From Pieris napi (taxonomy: Eukaryota; Arthropoda; Insecta; Lepidoptera; Pieridae), in assembly GCF_905475465.1 (NCBI RefSeq), contig NC_062251.1, positions 5,325,001 through 5,389,000 of the forward strand: a DNA stretch of 64,000 nt, given 5' to 3'. This document shows positions 51,401-62,339 of this stretch, piece after piece. Position 1 is the stretch's first letter, and every line of letters begins with the position of its first letter. The notes under the pieces were generated by a model. That model saw only the letters and a program-made list of their open reading frames with translations, was not told the origin of the DNA and ran no database searches. A program made the position numbers and the translations under genes.

Positions 51401-52755
51401 CCTCTCCTGACCGTGCACCGTCCTCGGATGCACTGGTGATCTCTTCTTCGGGAGAACGGCATCTTGCTCGCCATGGTCACCAATATGTGGTTCGTGTATT
51501 CTTGAGGAAGCAGAAGGATCAGTACACGCAGCTAAAGGCCCACCAACGTCATCGGGGTATTCGTCTTCGCAATCTGTGCAACAGTAATCCTGTTAATTAA
51601 TCACGACGACATTACATTAGTGCCTAGTCTATCATACATCACGCATCCAAGGCCCTCATACAAAATCGCACTACCAAAACTTATTTAAAAGACTTCACTT
51701 TCAAAAACCACCGAATAAAAATAACAAAAACGTACTCACATTATGCGGCCTCGACACCAACCACTTGTCTTGTCAACGTCCGAGCAACAACAGAGCGCGT
51801 GGCACACTGAGGCCTTTCTTTTATAGAAGGCGGGTGGGGATCGAAACCACCCACTATGATTTCTGCTTATTTTTATTAAGCTTACAACATCACACACAGT
51901 ACAAAATCTAATTATTTTACGAAATCTTACATCTTAAATGTGTGACAATTAATGTAAACGTAAGTTTCAAGAAAAAAAAAAAGAAATTAATAATTTAAAA
52001 AAAAATACAATTAAAATACTTACATACAATACTTTTACGGCCTCTCCTGACCGTGCACCGTCCTCGGATGCACTGGTGATCTCTTCTTCGGGAGAACGGC
52101 ATCTTGCTCGCCATGGTCACCAATATGTGGTTCGTGTATTCTTGAGGAAGCAGAAGGATCAGTACACGCAGCTAAAGGCCCACCAACGTCATCGGGGTAT
52201 TCGTCTTCGCAATCTGTGCAACAGTAATCCTGTTAATTAATCACGACGACATTACATTAGTGCCTAGTCTATCATACATCACGCATCCAAGGCCCTCATA
52301 CAAAATCGCACTACCAAAACTTATTTAAAAGACTTCACTTTCAAAAACCACCGAATAAAAATAACAAAAACGTACTCACAGTATGCGGCCTCGACACCAA
52401 CCACTTGTCTTGTCAACGTCCGAGCAACAACAGAGCGCGTGGCACACTGAGGCCTTTCTTTTATAGAAGGCGGGTGGGGATCGAAACCACCCACTATGAT
52501 TTCTGCTTATATTTATTAAGCGTACAACATCACACACAGTACAAAATCTAATTATTTTACGAAATCTTACATCTAAAATGTGTGACAATTAATGTAAACG
52601 TAAGTTTCAAAAAAAAAAAAAAATTAATAATTTTACAAAAAAATACAATTAAAATACTTACATACAATACTTTTACGGCCTCTCCTGACCGTGCACCGTC
52701 CTCGGATGCACTGGTGATCTCTTCTTCGGGAGAACGGCATCTTGCTCGCCATGGT

Positions 52756-55700
52756 CACCAATATGTGGTTCGTGTATTTTGAGGAAGCAGAAGGATCAGT
52801 ACCCGCAGCTAAAGGCTCACCAACGTCATCGGGGTATTCGTCTTCGCAATCTGTGCAACAGTAATCCTGTTAATTAATCCCGACGACATTACATTAGTGC
52901 CTAGTCTATCAAACATCACGCATCCAAGGCCCTCATACAAAATCGCACTACCACAACTTTAGTTAAAATACTTCACTTTCAAAAACCACCGAATAAAAAT
53001 AACACAGAACGTACTCACATTATGCGGCCTCGACACCAACCACTTGTCTTGTCAACGTCCGAGCAAGAACAGAGCGCGTGGCACACTGACGCCTTTCTTT
53101 TAAAGAAGGCGGGTGGGGATCGAAACCACCCACTATGATTTCCGCTTATATTTATTTATTTATTAAGCTTACAACATCACACACAGTACAAAATCTACTA
53201 ATTATTTTACGAAATCTGACATCTAAAATGTGTGACAATTAATGTAAACGTAAGTTTTACAAAAAAAATAATAAAAAAGAAATTAATAATTAAAAAAATA
53301 CAATTAAAATACTTACATACAATACTTATACGGCCTCTCCTGACCGTGCACCGTCCTCGGATGCACTGGTGATCTCTTCTTCGGGAGAACGGCATCTTGC
53401 TCGCCATGGTCACCAATATGTGGTTCGTGTATTCTTGAGGAAGCAGAAGGATCAGTACACGCAGCTAAAGGCCCACCAACGTCATCGGGGTACTCGTCTT
53501 CGCAATCTGTGCAACAGTTATCCTGTTAATTAATCACGACGACTTTAAATTAGTGCCTAGTCTATCATACATCACGCATTCAAGGCCCTCATACAAAACC
53601 GCACTACCAAAACTTATTTAAAAGACTTAACTTTCAAAAACCACCGAATAACAATAACAAAAACGTACTCACAGTATGCGGCCTCGACACCAACCACTTG
53701 TCTTGTCAACGTCCGAGCAACAACAGAGCGCGTGGCACACTGAGGCCTTTCTTTTATAGAAGGCGGGTGGGGATCGAAACCACTTACTATGATTTCTGCT
53801 TATATTTATTAAGCTTACAACATCACACACAGTACAAAATCTAATTATTTTACGAAATCTTACATCTAAAATGTGTGACAATTAATGTAAACGTAAGTTT
53901 CAAAAAAAAAAAAAAAATTAATAATTTTACAAAAAATACAATTAAAATACTTACATACAATACTTTTACGGCCTCTCCTGACCGTGCACCGTCCTCGGAT
54001 GCACTGGTGATCTCTTCTTCGGGAGAACGGCATCTTGCTCGCCATGGTCACCAATATGTGGTTCGTGTATTCTTGAGGAAGCAGAAGGATCAGTACACGC
54101 AGCTAAAGGCCCACCAACGTCATCGGGGTATTCGTCTTCGCAATCTGTGCAACAGTAATCCTGTTAATTAATCACGACGACATTACATTAGTGCCTAGTC
54201 TATCATACATCACGCATCCAAGGCCCTCATACAAAATCGCACTACCAAAACTTATTTAAAAGACTTCACTTTCAAAAACCACCGAATAACAATAACAAAA
54301 ACGTACTCACAGTATGCGGCCTCGACACCAACCACTTGTCTTGTCAACGTCCGAGCAACAACAGAGCGCGTGGCACACTGAGGCCTTTCTTTTATAGAAG
54401 GCGGGTGGGGATCGAAACCACCCACTATGATTTCTGCTTATATTTATTTAGCTTACAACATCACACACAGTACAAAATCTAATTATTTTACGAAATCTTA
54501 CATCTAAAATGTGTGACAATTAATGTAAACGTAAGTTTCAAGAAAAAAAAAAAAGAAATTAATAATTTAAAAAAAAATTCAATTAAAATACTTACATACA
54601 ATACTTTTACGGCCTCTCCTGACCGTGCACCGTCCTCGGATACACTGGTGATCTCTTCTTCGGGAGAACGGCATCTTGCTCGCCATGGTCACCAATATGT
54701 GGTTCGTGTATTCTTGAGGAAGCAGAAGGATCAGTACACGCAGCTAAAGGCCCACCAACGTCATCGGGGTATTCGTCTTCGCAATCTGTGCAACAGTAAT
54801 CCTGTTAATTAATCACGACGACATTACATTAGTGCCTAGTCTATCATACATCACGCATCCAAGGCCCTCATACAAAATCGCACTACCAAAACTTATTTAA
54901 AAGACTTCACTTTCAAAAACCACCGAATAAAAATAACAAAAACGTACTCACAGTATGCGGCCTCGACACCAACCACTTGTCTTGTCAACGTCCGAGCAAC
55001 AACAGAGCGCGTGACACACCGAGGCCTTTCTTTTATAGAAGGCGGGTGGGGATCGAAACCAACCACTGATTTCTGCTTATATTTATTAAGCTTACAACAT
55101 CACACACAGTACAAAATCTAATTATTTTACGAAATCTTACATCTAAAATGTGTGACAATTAATGTAAACGTAAGTTTCAAGAAAAAAAAAAAAGAAATTA
55201 ATAATTTAAAAAAAAATTCAATTAAAATACTTACATACAATACTTTTACGGCCTCTCCTGACCGTGCACCGTCCTCGGATACACTGGTGATCTCTTCTTC
55301 GGGAGAACGGCATCTTGCTCGCCATGGTCACCAATATGTGGTTCGTGTATTCTTGAGGAAGCAGAAGGATCAGTACACGCAGCTAAAGGCCCACCAACGT
55401 CATCGGGGTATTCGTCTTCGCAATCTGTGCAACAGTAATCCTGTTAATTAATCACGACGACATTACATTAGTGCCTAGTCTATCATACATCACGCATCCA
55501 AGGCCCTCATACAAAATCGCACTACCAAAACTTATTTAAAAGACTTCACTTTCAAAAACCACCGAATAAAAATAACAAAAACGTACTCACAGTATGCGGC
55601 CTCGACACCAACCACTTGTCTTGTCAACGTCCGAGCAACAACAGAGCGCGTGACACACCGAGGCCTTTCTTTTATAGAAGGCGGGTGGGGATCGAAACCA

Positions 55701-58556
55701 ACCACTGATTTCTGCTTATATTTATTAAGCTTACAACATCACACACAGTACAAAATCTAATTATTTTACGAAATCTTACATCTTAAATGTGTGACAATTA
55801 ATGTAAACGTAAGTTTTTAAAAAAAAAAAAGAAATTAATAATTTAAAAAAAATACAATTAAAATACTTACATACAATACTTTTACGGCCTCTCCTGACCG
55901 TGCACCGTCCTCGGATGCACTGGTGATCTCTTCTTCGGGAGAACGGCATCTTGCTCGCCATGGTCACCAATATGTGGTTCGTGTATTCTTGAGGAAGCAG
56001 AAGGATCACTACACGCAGCTAAAGGCCCACCAACGTCATCGGGGTATTCGTCTTCGCAATCTGTGCAACAGTAATCCTGTTAATTAATCACGACGACATT
56101 ACATTAGTGCCTAGTCTATCATACATCACGCATCCAAGGCCCTCATACAAAATCGCACTACCAAAACTTATTTAAAAGACTTCACTTTCAAAAACCACCG
56201 AATAAAAATAACAAAAACGTACTCACAGTATGCGGCCTCGACACCAACCACTTGTCTTGTCAACGTCCGAGCAACAACAGAGCGCGTGGCACACTGAGGC
56301 CTTTCTTTTATAGAAGGCGGGTGGGGATCGAAACCACCCACTATGATTTCTGCTTATATTTATTAAGCTGACAACATCACACACAGTACAAAATCTAATT
56401 ATTTTACGAAATCTTACATCTTAAATGTGTGACAATTAATGTAAACGTAAGTTTCAAGAAAAAAAAAAAGAAATTAATAATTTAAAAAAAAATACAATTA
56501 AAATACTTACATACAATACTTTTACGGCCTCTCCTGACCGTGCACCGTCCTCGGATGCACTGGTGATCTCTTCTTCAGGAGAACGGCATCTTGCTCGCCA
56601 TGGTCACCAATATGTGGTTCGTGTATTCTTGAGGAAGCAGAAGGATCAGTACACGCAGCTAAAGGCCCACCAACGTCATCGGGGTATTCGTCTTCGCAAT
56701 CTGTGCAACAGTAATCCTGTTAATTAATCACGACGACATTACATTAGTGCCTAGTCTATCATACATCACGCATCCAAGGCCCTCATACAAAATCGCACTA
56801 CCAAAACTTATTTAAAAGACTTCACTTTCAAAAACCACCGAATAAAAATAACAAAAACGTACTCACAGTATGCGGCCTCGACACCAACCACTTGTCTTGT
56901 CAACGTCCGAGCAACAACAGAGCGCGTGGCACACTGAGGCCTTTCTTTTATAGAAGGCGGGTGGGGATCGAAACCACCCACTATGATTTCTGCTTATATT
57001 TATTAAGCTTACAACATCACACACAGTACAAAATCTAATTATTTTACGAAATCTTACATCTAAAATGTGTGACAATTAATGTAAACGTAAGTTTTACAAA
57101 AAAAATAATAAAAAAGAAATTAATAATTTAAAAAAATACAATTAAAATACTTACATACAATACTTATACGGCCTCTCCTGACCGTGCACCGTCCTCGGAT
57201 GCACTGGTGATCTCTTCTTCGGGTGAACGGCATCTTGCTCGCCATGGTCACCAATATGTGGTTCGTGTATTCTTGAGGAAGCAGAAGGATCAGTACACGC
57301 AGCTAAAGGCCCACCAACGTCATCGGGGTATTCGTCTTCGCAATCTGTGCAACAGTAATCCTGTTAATTAATCACAACGACATTACATTAGTGCCTAGTC
57401 TATCATACATCACGCATCCAAGGCCCTCATACAAAATCGCACTACCAAAACTTATTTAAAAGACTTCACTTTCAAAAACCACCGAATAAAAATAACAAAA
57501 ACGTACTCACAGTATGCGGCCTCGACACCAACCACTTGTCTTGTCAACGTCCGAGCAACAACAGAGCGCGTGGCACACTGAGGCCTTTCTTTTATAGAAG
57601 GCGGGTGGGGATCGAAACCACCCACTATGATTTCTGCTTATATTTATTTAGCTTACAACATCACACACAGTACAAAATCTAATTATTTTACGAAATCTTA
57701 CATCTTAAATGTGTGACAATTAATGTAAACGTAAGTTTCAAGAAAAAAAAAAAGAAATTAATAATTAAAAAAAAAATTCAATTAAAATACTTACATACAA
57801 TACTTTTACGGCCTCTCCTGACCGTGCACCGTCCTCGAATGCACTGGTGATCTCTTCTTCGGGAGATCGGCATCTTGCTCGCCATGGTCACCAATATGTG
57901 GTTCGTGTATTCTTGAGGAAGCAGAAGGATCAGTACACGCAGCTAAAGGCTCACCAACGTAATCGGGGTATTCGTCTTCTCAATCTGTGCAACAGTAATC
58001 CTGTTAATTAAACACGACGACATTACATTAGTGCCTAGTCTATCATACATCACGCATCCAAGGCCCTCATACAAAATCGCACTACCAAAACTTATTTAAA
58101 AGACTTCACTTTCAAAAACCACCGAATAAAAATAACAAAAACGTACTCACAGTATGCGGCCTCGACACCAACCACTTGTCTTGTCAACGTCCGAGCAACA
58201 ACAGAGCGCGTGGCACACTGAGGTCTTTCTTTTAAAGAATGCGGATGGGGATCGAAACCACCCACTATGATTTCTGCTTATATTTATTTATTTATTTATT
58301 TATTTATTAACCTTACAACATCACACACAGCACAAAATCTACTAATTATTTTACTAAATCTTACATCTAAATTGTGTGACAATTAATGCTAACGTAAGTT
58401 TTACAAAAAAAATAATAAAAAAGAAATTAATAATTTTAAAAAAATACAATTAAAATACTTACATACAATACTTATACGGCCTCTCCTGACCGTGCACTGT
58501 CCTCGGATGCACTGGTGATCTCTTCTTCGGGAGAACGGCATCTTGCTCGCCATGGT
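52756..58556 (-). repeat. Array C, diverged right-hand part
   Basis: CACCAATATG continues at 53411, 54049, 54690, 55329, 55965, 56605, 57249, 57889 and 58557 with spacings of 636-668 bp. Units here differ more from one another. Long units (52756-53410 and 57889-58556) carry expanded TTTA runs before AAGCTT or ACCTT, several units have TTTTACAAAAAAAATAATAAA instead of the pure A-run, and point differences are scattered. Some keep ACTTATACGG where the homogeneous units have ACTTTTACGG. This is the pattern expected at the older edge of an array, where homogenisation is weaker. Confidence 0.93.
53411..54048 (-). repeat. Array-C unit (638 bp) within the diverged part
   Basis: This unit keeps TATA, GTGAGT, acceptor and ATG motifs but has private changes, such as TACTCGTCTTCG, GCAACAGTTATCC and CGACTTTAAATTAG. 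The segment just left of it (53207-53410) carries the alternative A-rich tract and the TAT codon in the acidic frame. It is a useful outgroup for ordering mutations in the homogeneous units. Confidence 0.7.
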
Positions 58557-58786
58557 CACCAATATGTGGTTCGTGTATTGTTGAGGAAGCAGAAGGATCA
58601 GTACACGCAGCTAAAGGCTCACCAACGTCATCGGGGTATTCGTCTTCTCAATCTGTGCAACAGTAATCCTGTTAATTAATCACGACGACATTACGTTAGT
58701 GCCTAGTCTATCATACATCACGCATCCAAGGCCCTCATACAAAATCGCACTACCACAACTTTAGTTAAAGCACTTCACTTTCAAAA

Positions 58787-59034
58787 GTATGCATCCATCA
58801 TCTCACACATTCTCATACTTGAACTTGTAAAAGTTCCCACGTAAGGAACGTGAACCAGGACTGCGCCTGATATGTGTTCAAAGAACAAATCTTCCGGGAC
58901 AGCGCCCGCCACGCGCACAGGATGCACGTCTACCAAGGCCCGCTTCTCAAGGTTGCTGGCCTCAGGAACACACCATGACAGCACTACATGGGCAGTCCGT
59001 TTTAACCAGCAAGGCACGCACTAGCCTGTAAGCA
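58787..59034 (-). repeat. Segment D, copy 1 (satellite-related)
   Basis: A 248-bp block running from GTATGCATCC to CTAGCCTGTAAGC. Its core at 58855-58909 matches satellite A over about 50 bp: AGGACTGCGCCTGATATGTG, a short AT-rich joint, then CTTCCGGGACAGCGCCCG. The corresponding satellite A text is AGGACTATGCCTGATATGTG and CTTTCGGGACAGCGCCCG. On the minus strand a 78-codon frame (58781-59017) is open and contains EDLFFEHISGAVL, but it starts with GTG and not ATG. A minus-strand acceptor-like CTTACAG precedes GCTAGTGCG at 59025. It may be an exon relic of the parent gene; no family is recognised. Confidence 0.8.
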
Positions 59035-59101
59035 TAAGTTTCACAATAAAAAATTAAATAGAAATTAATAATTAAAAAAAAAATACAATTAAAATACTTA
59101 C

Positions 59102-59274
59102 ATACATACTTATACGGCCTCTCCTGATTGTGCATCGTCCTAAGATGCACTGGTGATCTCTTCTTCGGGAGAACGGCATCTTGCTCGCCATGGTCACCAA
59201 TATGTGGTTCGTGTGTTCTTGAGGAAGCAGAAGGATCAGTACAAGCAGCTGAGGGCTCACAAACGTCATCAGGA
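59102..59274 (-). repeat. Diverged exon-2 block, copy 1
   Basis: Homologous to array-C exon 2 but with several substitutions; it retains CGCCATGGTCACC, GAGAACGGC and the GTAAGT donor. The splice acceptor and first 20 or so exon bases are missing: the block ends at GGATATT and joins AAGCTTACAAC. On the minus strand the acidic frame is not interrupted (ending HLRTMHNQERPYKYV) and the Arg-rich frame begins MASKMPFSRRRDHQCILGRC. Compared with array C, the differences are mostly amino-acid changing, so neither frame shows protein-level constraint. Confidence 0.7.
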
Positions 59275-59746
59275 TATTATTAAGCTTACAACATCACACA
59301 GTACAAAATCTACTAATTATTTTACAAAATCTTACATCTAAAATGTGTGACAATTAATGTAAACGTAATTTTCACAAAAAAAAAAGAAATAATTTAATAA
59401 AAAATACAATAAAAATACTTACATACAATACTTATACGGCCTCTCCTGACCGTGCACCGTCCTCGGATGCACTGGTGATCTCTTCTTCGGGAGAACGGCA
59501 TCTTGCTCGCCATGGTCACCAATATGTGGTTCGTGTATTCTTGAGGAAGCAGAAGGATCAGTACACGCAGCTAAAGGCTCACCAACGTCATCGGGGTATT
59601 CGTCTTCTCAATCTGTGCAACAGTAATCCTGTTAATTAATCACGACGACATTACGTTAGTGCCTAGTCTATCATACATCACGCATCCAAGGCCCTCATAC
59701 AAAATCGCACTACCACAACTTTAGTCAAAACACTTCACTTTCAAAA

Positions 59747-59994
59747 GTATGCATCCATCATCTCACACATTCTCATACTTGAACTTGTAAAAGTTCCCAC
59801 GTAAGGAACGTGAACCAGGACTGCGCCTGATATGTGTTCAAAGAACAAATCTTCCGGGACAGCGCCCGCCACGCGCACAGGATGCACGTCTACCAAGGCC
59901 CGCTTCTCAAGGTTGCTGGCCTCAGGAACACACCATGACAGCACTACATGGGCAGTCCGTTTTAACCAGCAAGGCACGCACTAGCCTGTAAACA
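59747..59994 (-). repeat. Segment D, copy 2
   Basis: Virtually identical to copy 1, at an offset of 960 bp, with the satellite-related core at 59815-59869 and the same 78-codon minus-strand frame (59741-59977). The end reads CTGTAAACATAAG where copy 1 has CTGTAAGCATAAG. Confidence 0.8.
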
Positions 59995-60062
59995 TAAGTT
60001 TCACAATAAAAAATTAAATAGAAATTAATAATTTAAAAAAAAAATACAATTAAAATACTTAC

Positions 60063-60235
60063 ATACATACTTATACGGCCTCTCCTGATTGTGCATCGTC
60101 CTAAGATGCACTGGTGATCTCTTCTTCGGGAGAACGGCATCTTGCTCGCCATGGTCACCAATATGTGGTTCGTGTGTTCTTGAGGAAGCAGAAGGATCAG
60201 TACAAGCAGCTGAGGGCTCATAAACGTCATCAGGA
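60063..60235 (-). repeat. Diverged exon-2 block, copy 2
   Basis: Same as the block at 59102, with one visible difference (GCTCATAAACG for GCTCACAAACG). It also lacks the splice acceptor. Confidence 0.7.
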
Positions 60236-60419
60236 TATTATTAAGCTTACAACATCACAGTACAAAATCTACTAATTATTTTACGAAATCTTACATCTAA
60301 AATGTGTCAGTACAAGCAGCTGAGGGCTCACAAACGTCATCAGGATATTATTAAGCTTACAACATCACACAGTACAAAATCTACTAATTATTTTACGAAA
60401 TCTTACATCTAAAATGTGT
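60198..60419. repeat. Local 110-bp tandem duplication
   Basis: The sequence starting CAGTACAAGCAGCTGAGG occurs at 60198 and again at 60308, and each copy runs through AAGCTTACAACATCAC to AAAATGTGT. The first copy has lost a CA from the ACACAGTAC motif. It explains most of the longer spacing between composite units 2 and 3. Confidence 0.85.
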
Positions 60420-60820
60420 GACAATTAATGTAAACGTAATTTTCACAAAAAAAAAGAAATTAATAATTTAATAAAAAATACAATTAAAATACTTACATAC
60501 AATACTTATACGGCCTCTCCTGACCGTGCACCGTCCTCGGATGCACTGGTGATCTCTTCTTCGGGAGAACGGCATCTTGCTCGCCATGGTCACCAATATG
60601 TGGTTCGTGTATTCTTGAGGAAGCAGAAGGATCAGTACACGCAGCTAAAGGCTCACCAACGTCATCGGGGTATTCGTCTTCTCAATCTGTGCAACAGTAA
60701 TCCTGTTAATTAATCACGACGACATTACGTTAGTGCCTAGTCTATCATACATCACGCATCCAAGGCCCTCATACAAAATCGCACTACCACAACTTTAGTT
60801 AAAACACTTCACTTTCAAAA

Positions 60821-61068
60821 GTATGCATCCATCATCTCACACATTCTCATACTTGAACTTGTAAAAGTTCCCACGTAAGGAACGTGAACCAGGACTGCGC
60901 CTGATATGTGTTCAAAGAACAAATCTTCCGGGACAGCGCCCGCCACGCGCACAGGATGCACGTCTACCAAGGCCCGCTTCTCAAGGTTGCTGGCCTCAGG
61001 AACACACCATGACAGCACTACATGGGCAGTCCGTTTTAACCAGCAAGGCACGCACTAGCCTGTAAACA
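60821..61068 (-). repeat. Segment D, copy 3
   Basis: Offset 1074 bp from copy 2, the extra length coming largely from a local 110-bp duplication at 60198-60419. The satellite-related core is at 60889-60943 and the 78-codon minus-strand frame is unchanged (60815-61051). Confidence 0.8.
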
Positions 61069-61134
61069 TAAGTTTCACAATAAAAAATTAAATAGAAATT
61101 AATAATTAAAAAAAAATACAATTAAAATACTTAC

Positions 61135-61309
61135 ATACAATACTTATACGGCCTCTCCTGACCGTGCACCGTCCTCGGATGCACTGGTGATCTCTTCTTC
61201 GGGAGAACGGCATCTTGCTCGCCATGGTCACCAATATGTGGTTCGTGTGTTCTTGAGGAAGCAGAAGGATCAGTACAAGCAGCTGAGGGCTCACAAACGT
61301 CATCAGGAT
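61135..61309 (-). repeat. Diverged exon-2 block, copy 3
   Basis: A hybrid block. The donor-proximal half matches ordinary array-C exon 2 (CCGTGCACCGTCCTCGGATG), while the other half carries the diverged version (GTGTGTTCTTGAGG, AAGCAGCTGAGGG). This suggests gene conversion or recombination between the two versions within the locus. Confidence 0.7.
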
Positions 61310-61410
61310 ATTATTAAGCTTACAACATCACACAGTACAAAATCTACTAATTATTTTACAAAATCTTACATCTAAAATGTGTCACAATTAATGTAAACAT
61401 AAGTTTCAAA

Positions 61411-61739
61411 TTTTTTTTTTAAAATTGTATTTAAAAAATAAAAAACCTGCCTCACACCGCACGCAAGCCAACATATCACGCGCGCATCCTTAACATAAGG
61501 AAATAACACATTAGAAACAGCTTTTGACGGCTACCCTCAATATGAGAGCGAGGTAACGGCGTCCTAATAGACCGTTCACGGGAAGCACGTGGCAACTTAT
61601 TCTAAAATTAACGGTTCTTTAAAAGGCTTATTTGTGAGCGAAATCCTATCCCACTTCTGATTTTAGCAACCAGAAGTGATAATCAAATAAAAAAAAACAA
61701 TTCTAAAAAACCTACGAAGTGATTTAACCAAAAATAACT
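61411..61739. other. Non-repetitive flank, no gene seen
   Basis: After a T-run at about 61411 the arrays stop. The sequence is not repeated in the window, and stops are frequent in all frames. A small hairpin, CACTTCTG / CAGAAGTG, lies around 61652-61679. I see nothing else to annotate. Confidence 0.5.
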
Positions 61740-61925
61740 TAAAAAATAAAATAAATAAAAATAAAATATGTTTATTATGGAACATAAGATACATGTATCA
61801 CTTATTACACGTCATTAAATTTGAATTTGTAGGCATCCCTACTCATCGGCAAAGAAGACAGAGGGTGTAGGCCGAGAGAAAAAGCCGGCGTAAAAAACTC
61901 TCGGTACTCTTTTAAAACAGCAAAT
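61740..61925. mobile_element. Probable dispersed-repeat fragment (lepidopteran type)
   Basis: The stretch begins with AAAAATAAAATAAATAAA and contains GGCATCCCTACTCATCGGC, GGGTGTAGGCCGAGAGAAA and GCCGGCGTAAAAAACTCTCG. From memory this resembles a fragment scattered through many lepidopteran genomes, often near retrotransposon 3' ends. No target-site duplication or complete element is evident, so the class is not assigned. Confidence 0.45.
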
Positions 61926-62061
61926 CATCAAACAACACTTATTTAAAACAAATATCGCAAATCATTAAAGAACAAATCACGGTATTCTCGAAATCACACT
62001 AAATCTACCTTAAAATGTACTTATACAATAAAAACAACCGTTAACCTTAAAATAATTACAC

Positions 62062-62225
62062 AAAAATCACCGAATAAAAATAACACAAAACGTACTCACA
62101 GTATGCGGTCTCGACACCAACCACCTTTCTTGTCAACGTCCGAGCAACAACAGAGTCCGTGGCACACTGAGGCCTTTCTTTTATAGAAGGCGGGTGGGGA
62201 TCGAAACCACTATGATTTCTTCTTA
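62062..62225 (-). promoter_or_regulatory. Solitary diverged copy of the array-C promoter and exon 1
   Basis: 164 bp outside the arrays match the promoter and exon 1 part of array C with several substitutions and a small deletion in the GC-rich inverted repeat. On the minus strand, CTATAAAAG is at 62178-62186 and the GTGAGT donor at 62094-62099, the same 79-bp spacing as in array units. Sequence beyond both ends is unrelated to array C. It could be the surviving 5' end of the parent transcription unit, reading left into the arrays, or a transposed copy. No exon 2 accompanies it immediately downstream. Confidence 0.65.
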
Positions 62226-62339
62226 ACGAATTTGTAATAAACAAGTTTCGTGATATTACGTGTACTCGTTCCACGACCGAACCCGAATCGACCACAGAGT
62301 CAAACGGCAGTCATAGAAACGAATGTCAAAGATTTCTTT

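Larger units (their letters stand above)
35479..52755 (-). repeat. Array C, homogeneous part: about 640-bp tandem units
   Basis: The landmark CACCAATATG recurs at 35482, 36121, 36760, 37399, 38038, 38679, 39320, 39961, 40600, 41241, 41880, 42522, 43161, 43800, 44441, 45082, 45721, 46360, 46999, 47638, 48279, 48921, 49559, 50198, 50839, 51478, 52118 and 52756. Spacings are 638-642 bp, differing mainly by the length of two A-runs. Units are nearly identical. Shared variants, such as GTCCGATTAAC (near 37065, 44103, 46025, 47303, 49863, 51143) and GCTTATTTTTATT, show multi-unit duplication or conversion. On the minus strand each unit has a TATA box, two exon-like blocks with splice sites and an AATAAA signal; one unit is annotated below. 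Plus-strand frames of 98-99 codons recur in many units but begin with GTG and cross an A-run. Confidence 0.96.
58557..61410 (-). repeat. Composite 1-kb repeat region (three units)
   Basis: Three units repeat here at about 960-1074 bp. Each contains, along the plus strand, a normal array-C exon-2 block with its acceptor and intron 3' part (from 58557, 59517 and 60591), then segment D (from 58787, 59747, 60821), an AT-rich joint, a diverged exon-2 copy that lacks the acceptor, and an AAGCTTACAACATCAC block leading to the next unit. Array-C promoter and exon 1 are missing and replaced by D. The last unit decays into unique sequence at about 61410. Confidence 0.9.

Noticed and set aside
58781..59017. 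78-codon minus-strand frame in segment D as a confirmed gene
   Set aside because: It is identical in three copies, but these are recent duplicates. It lacks an ATG, and reading in from the acceptor-like site meets a TAG. It is kept only as a note on segment D.
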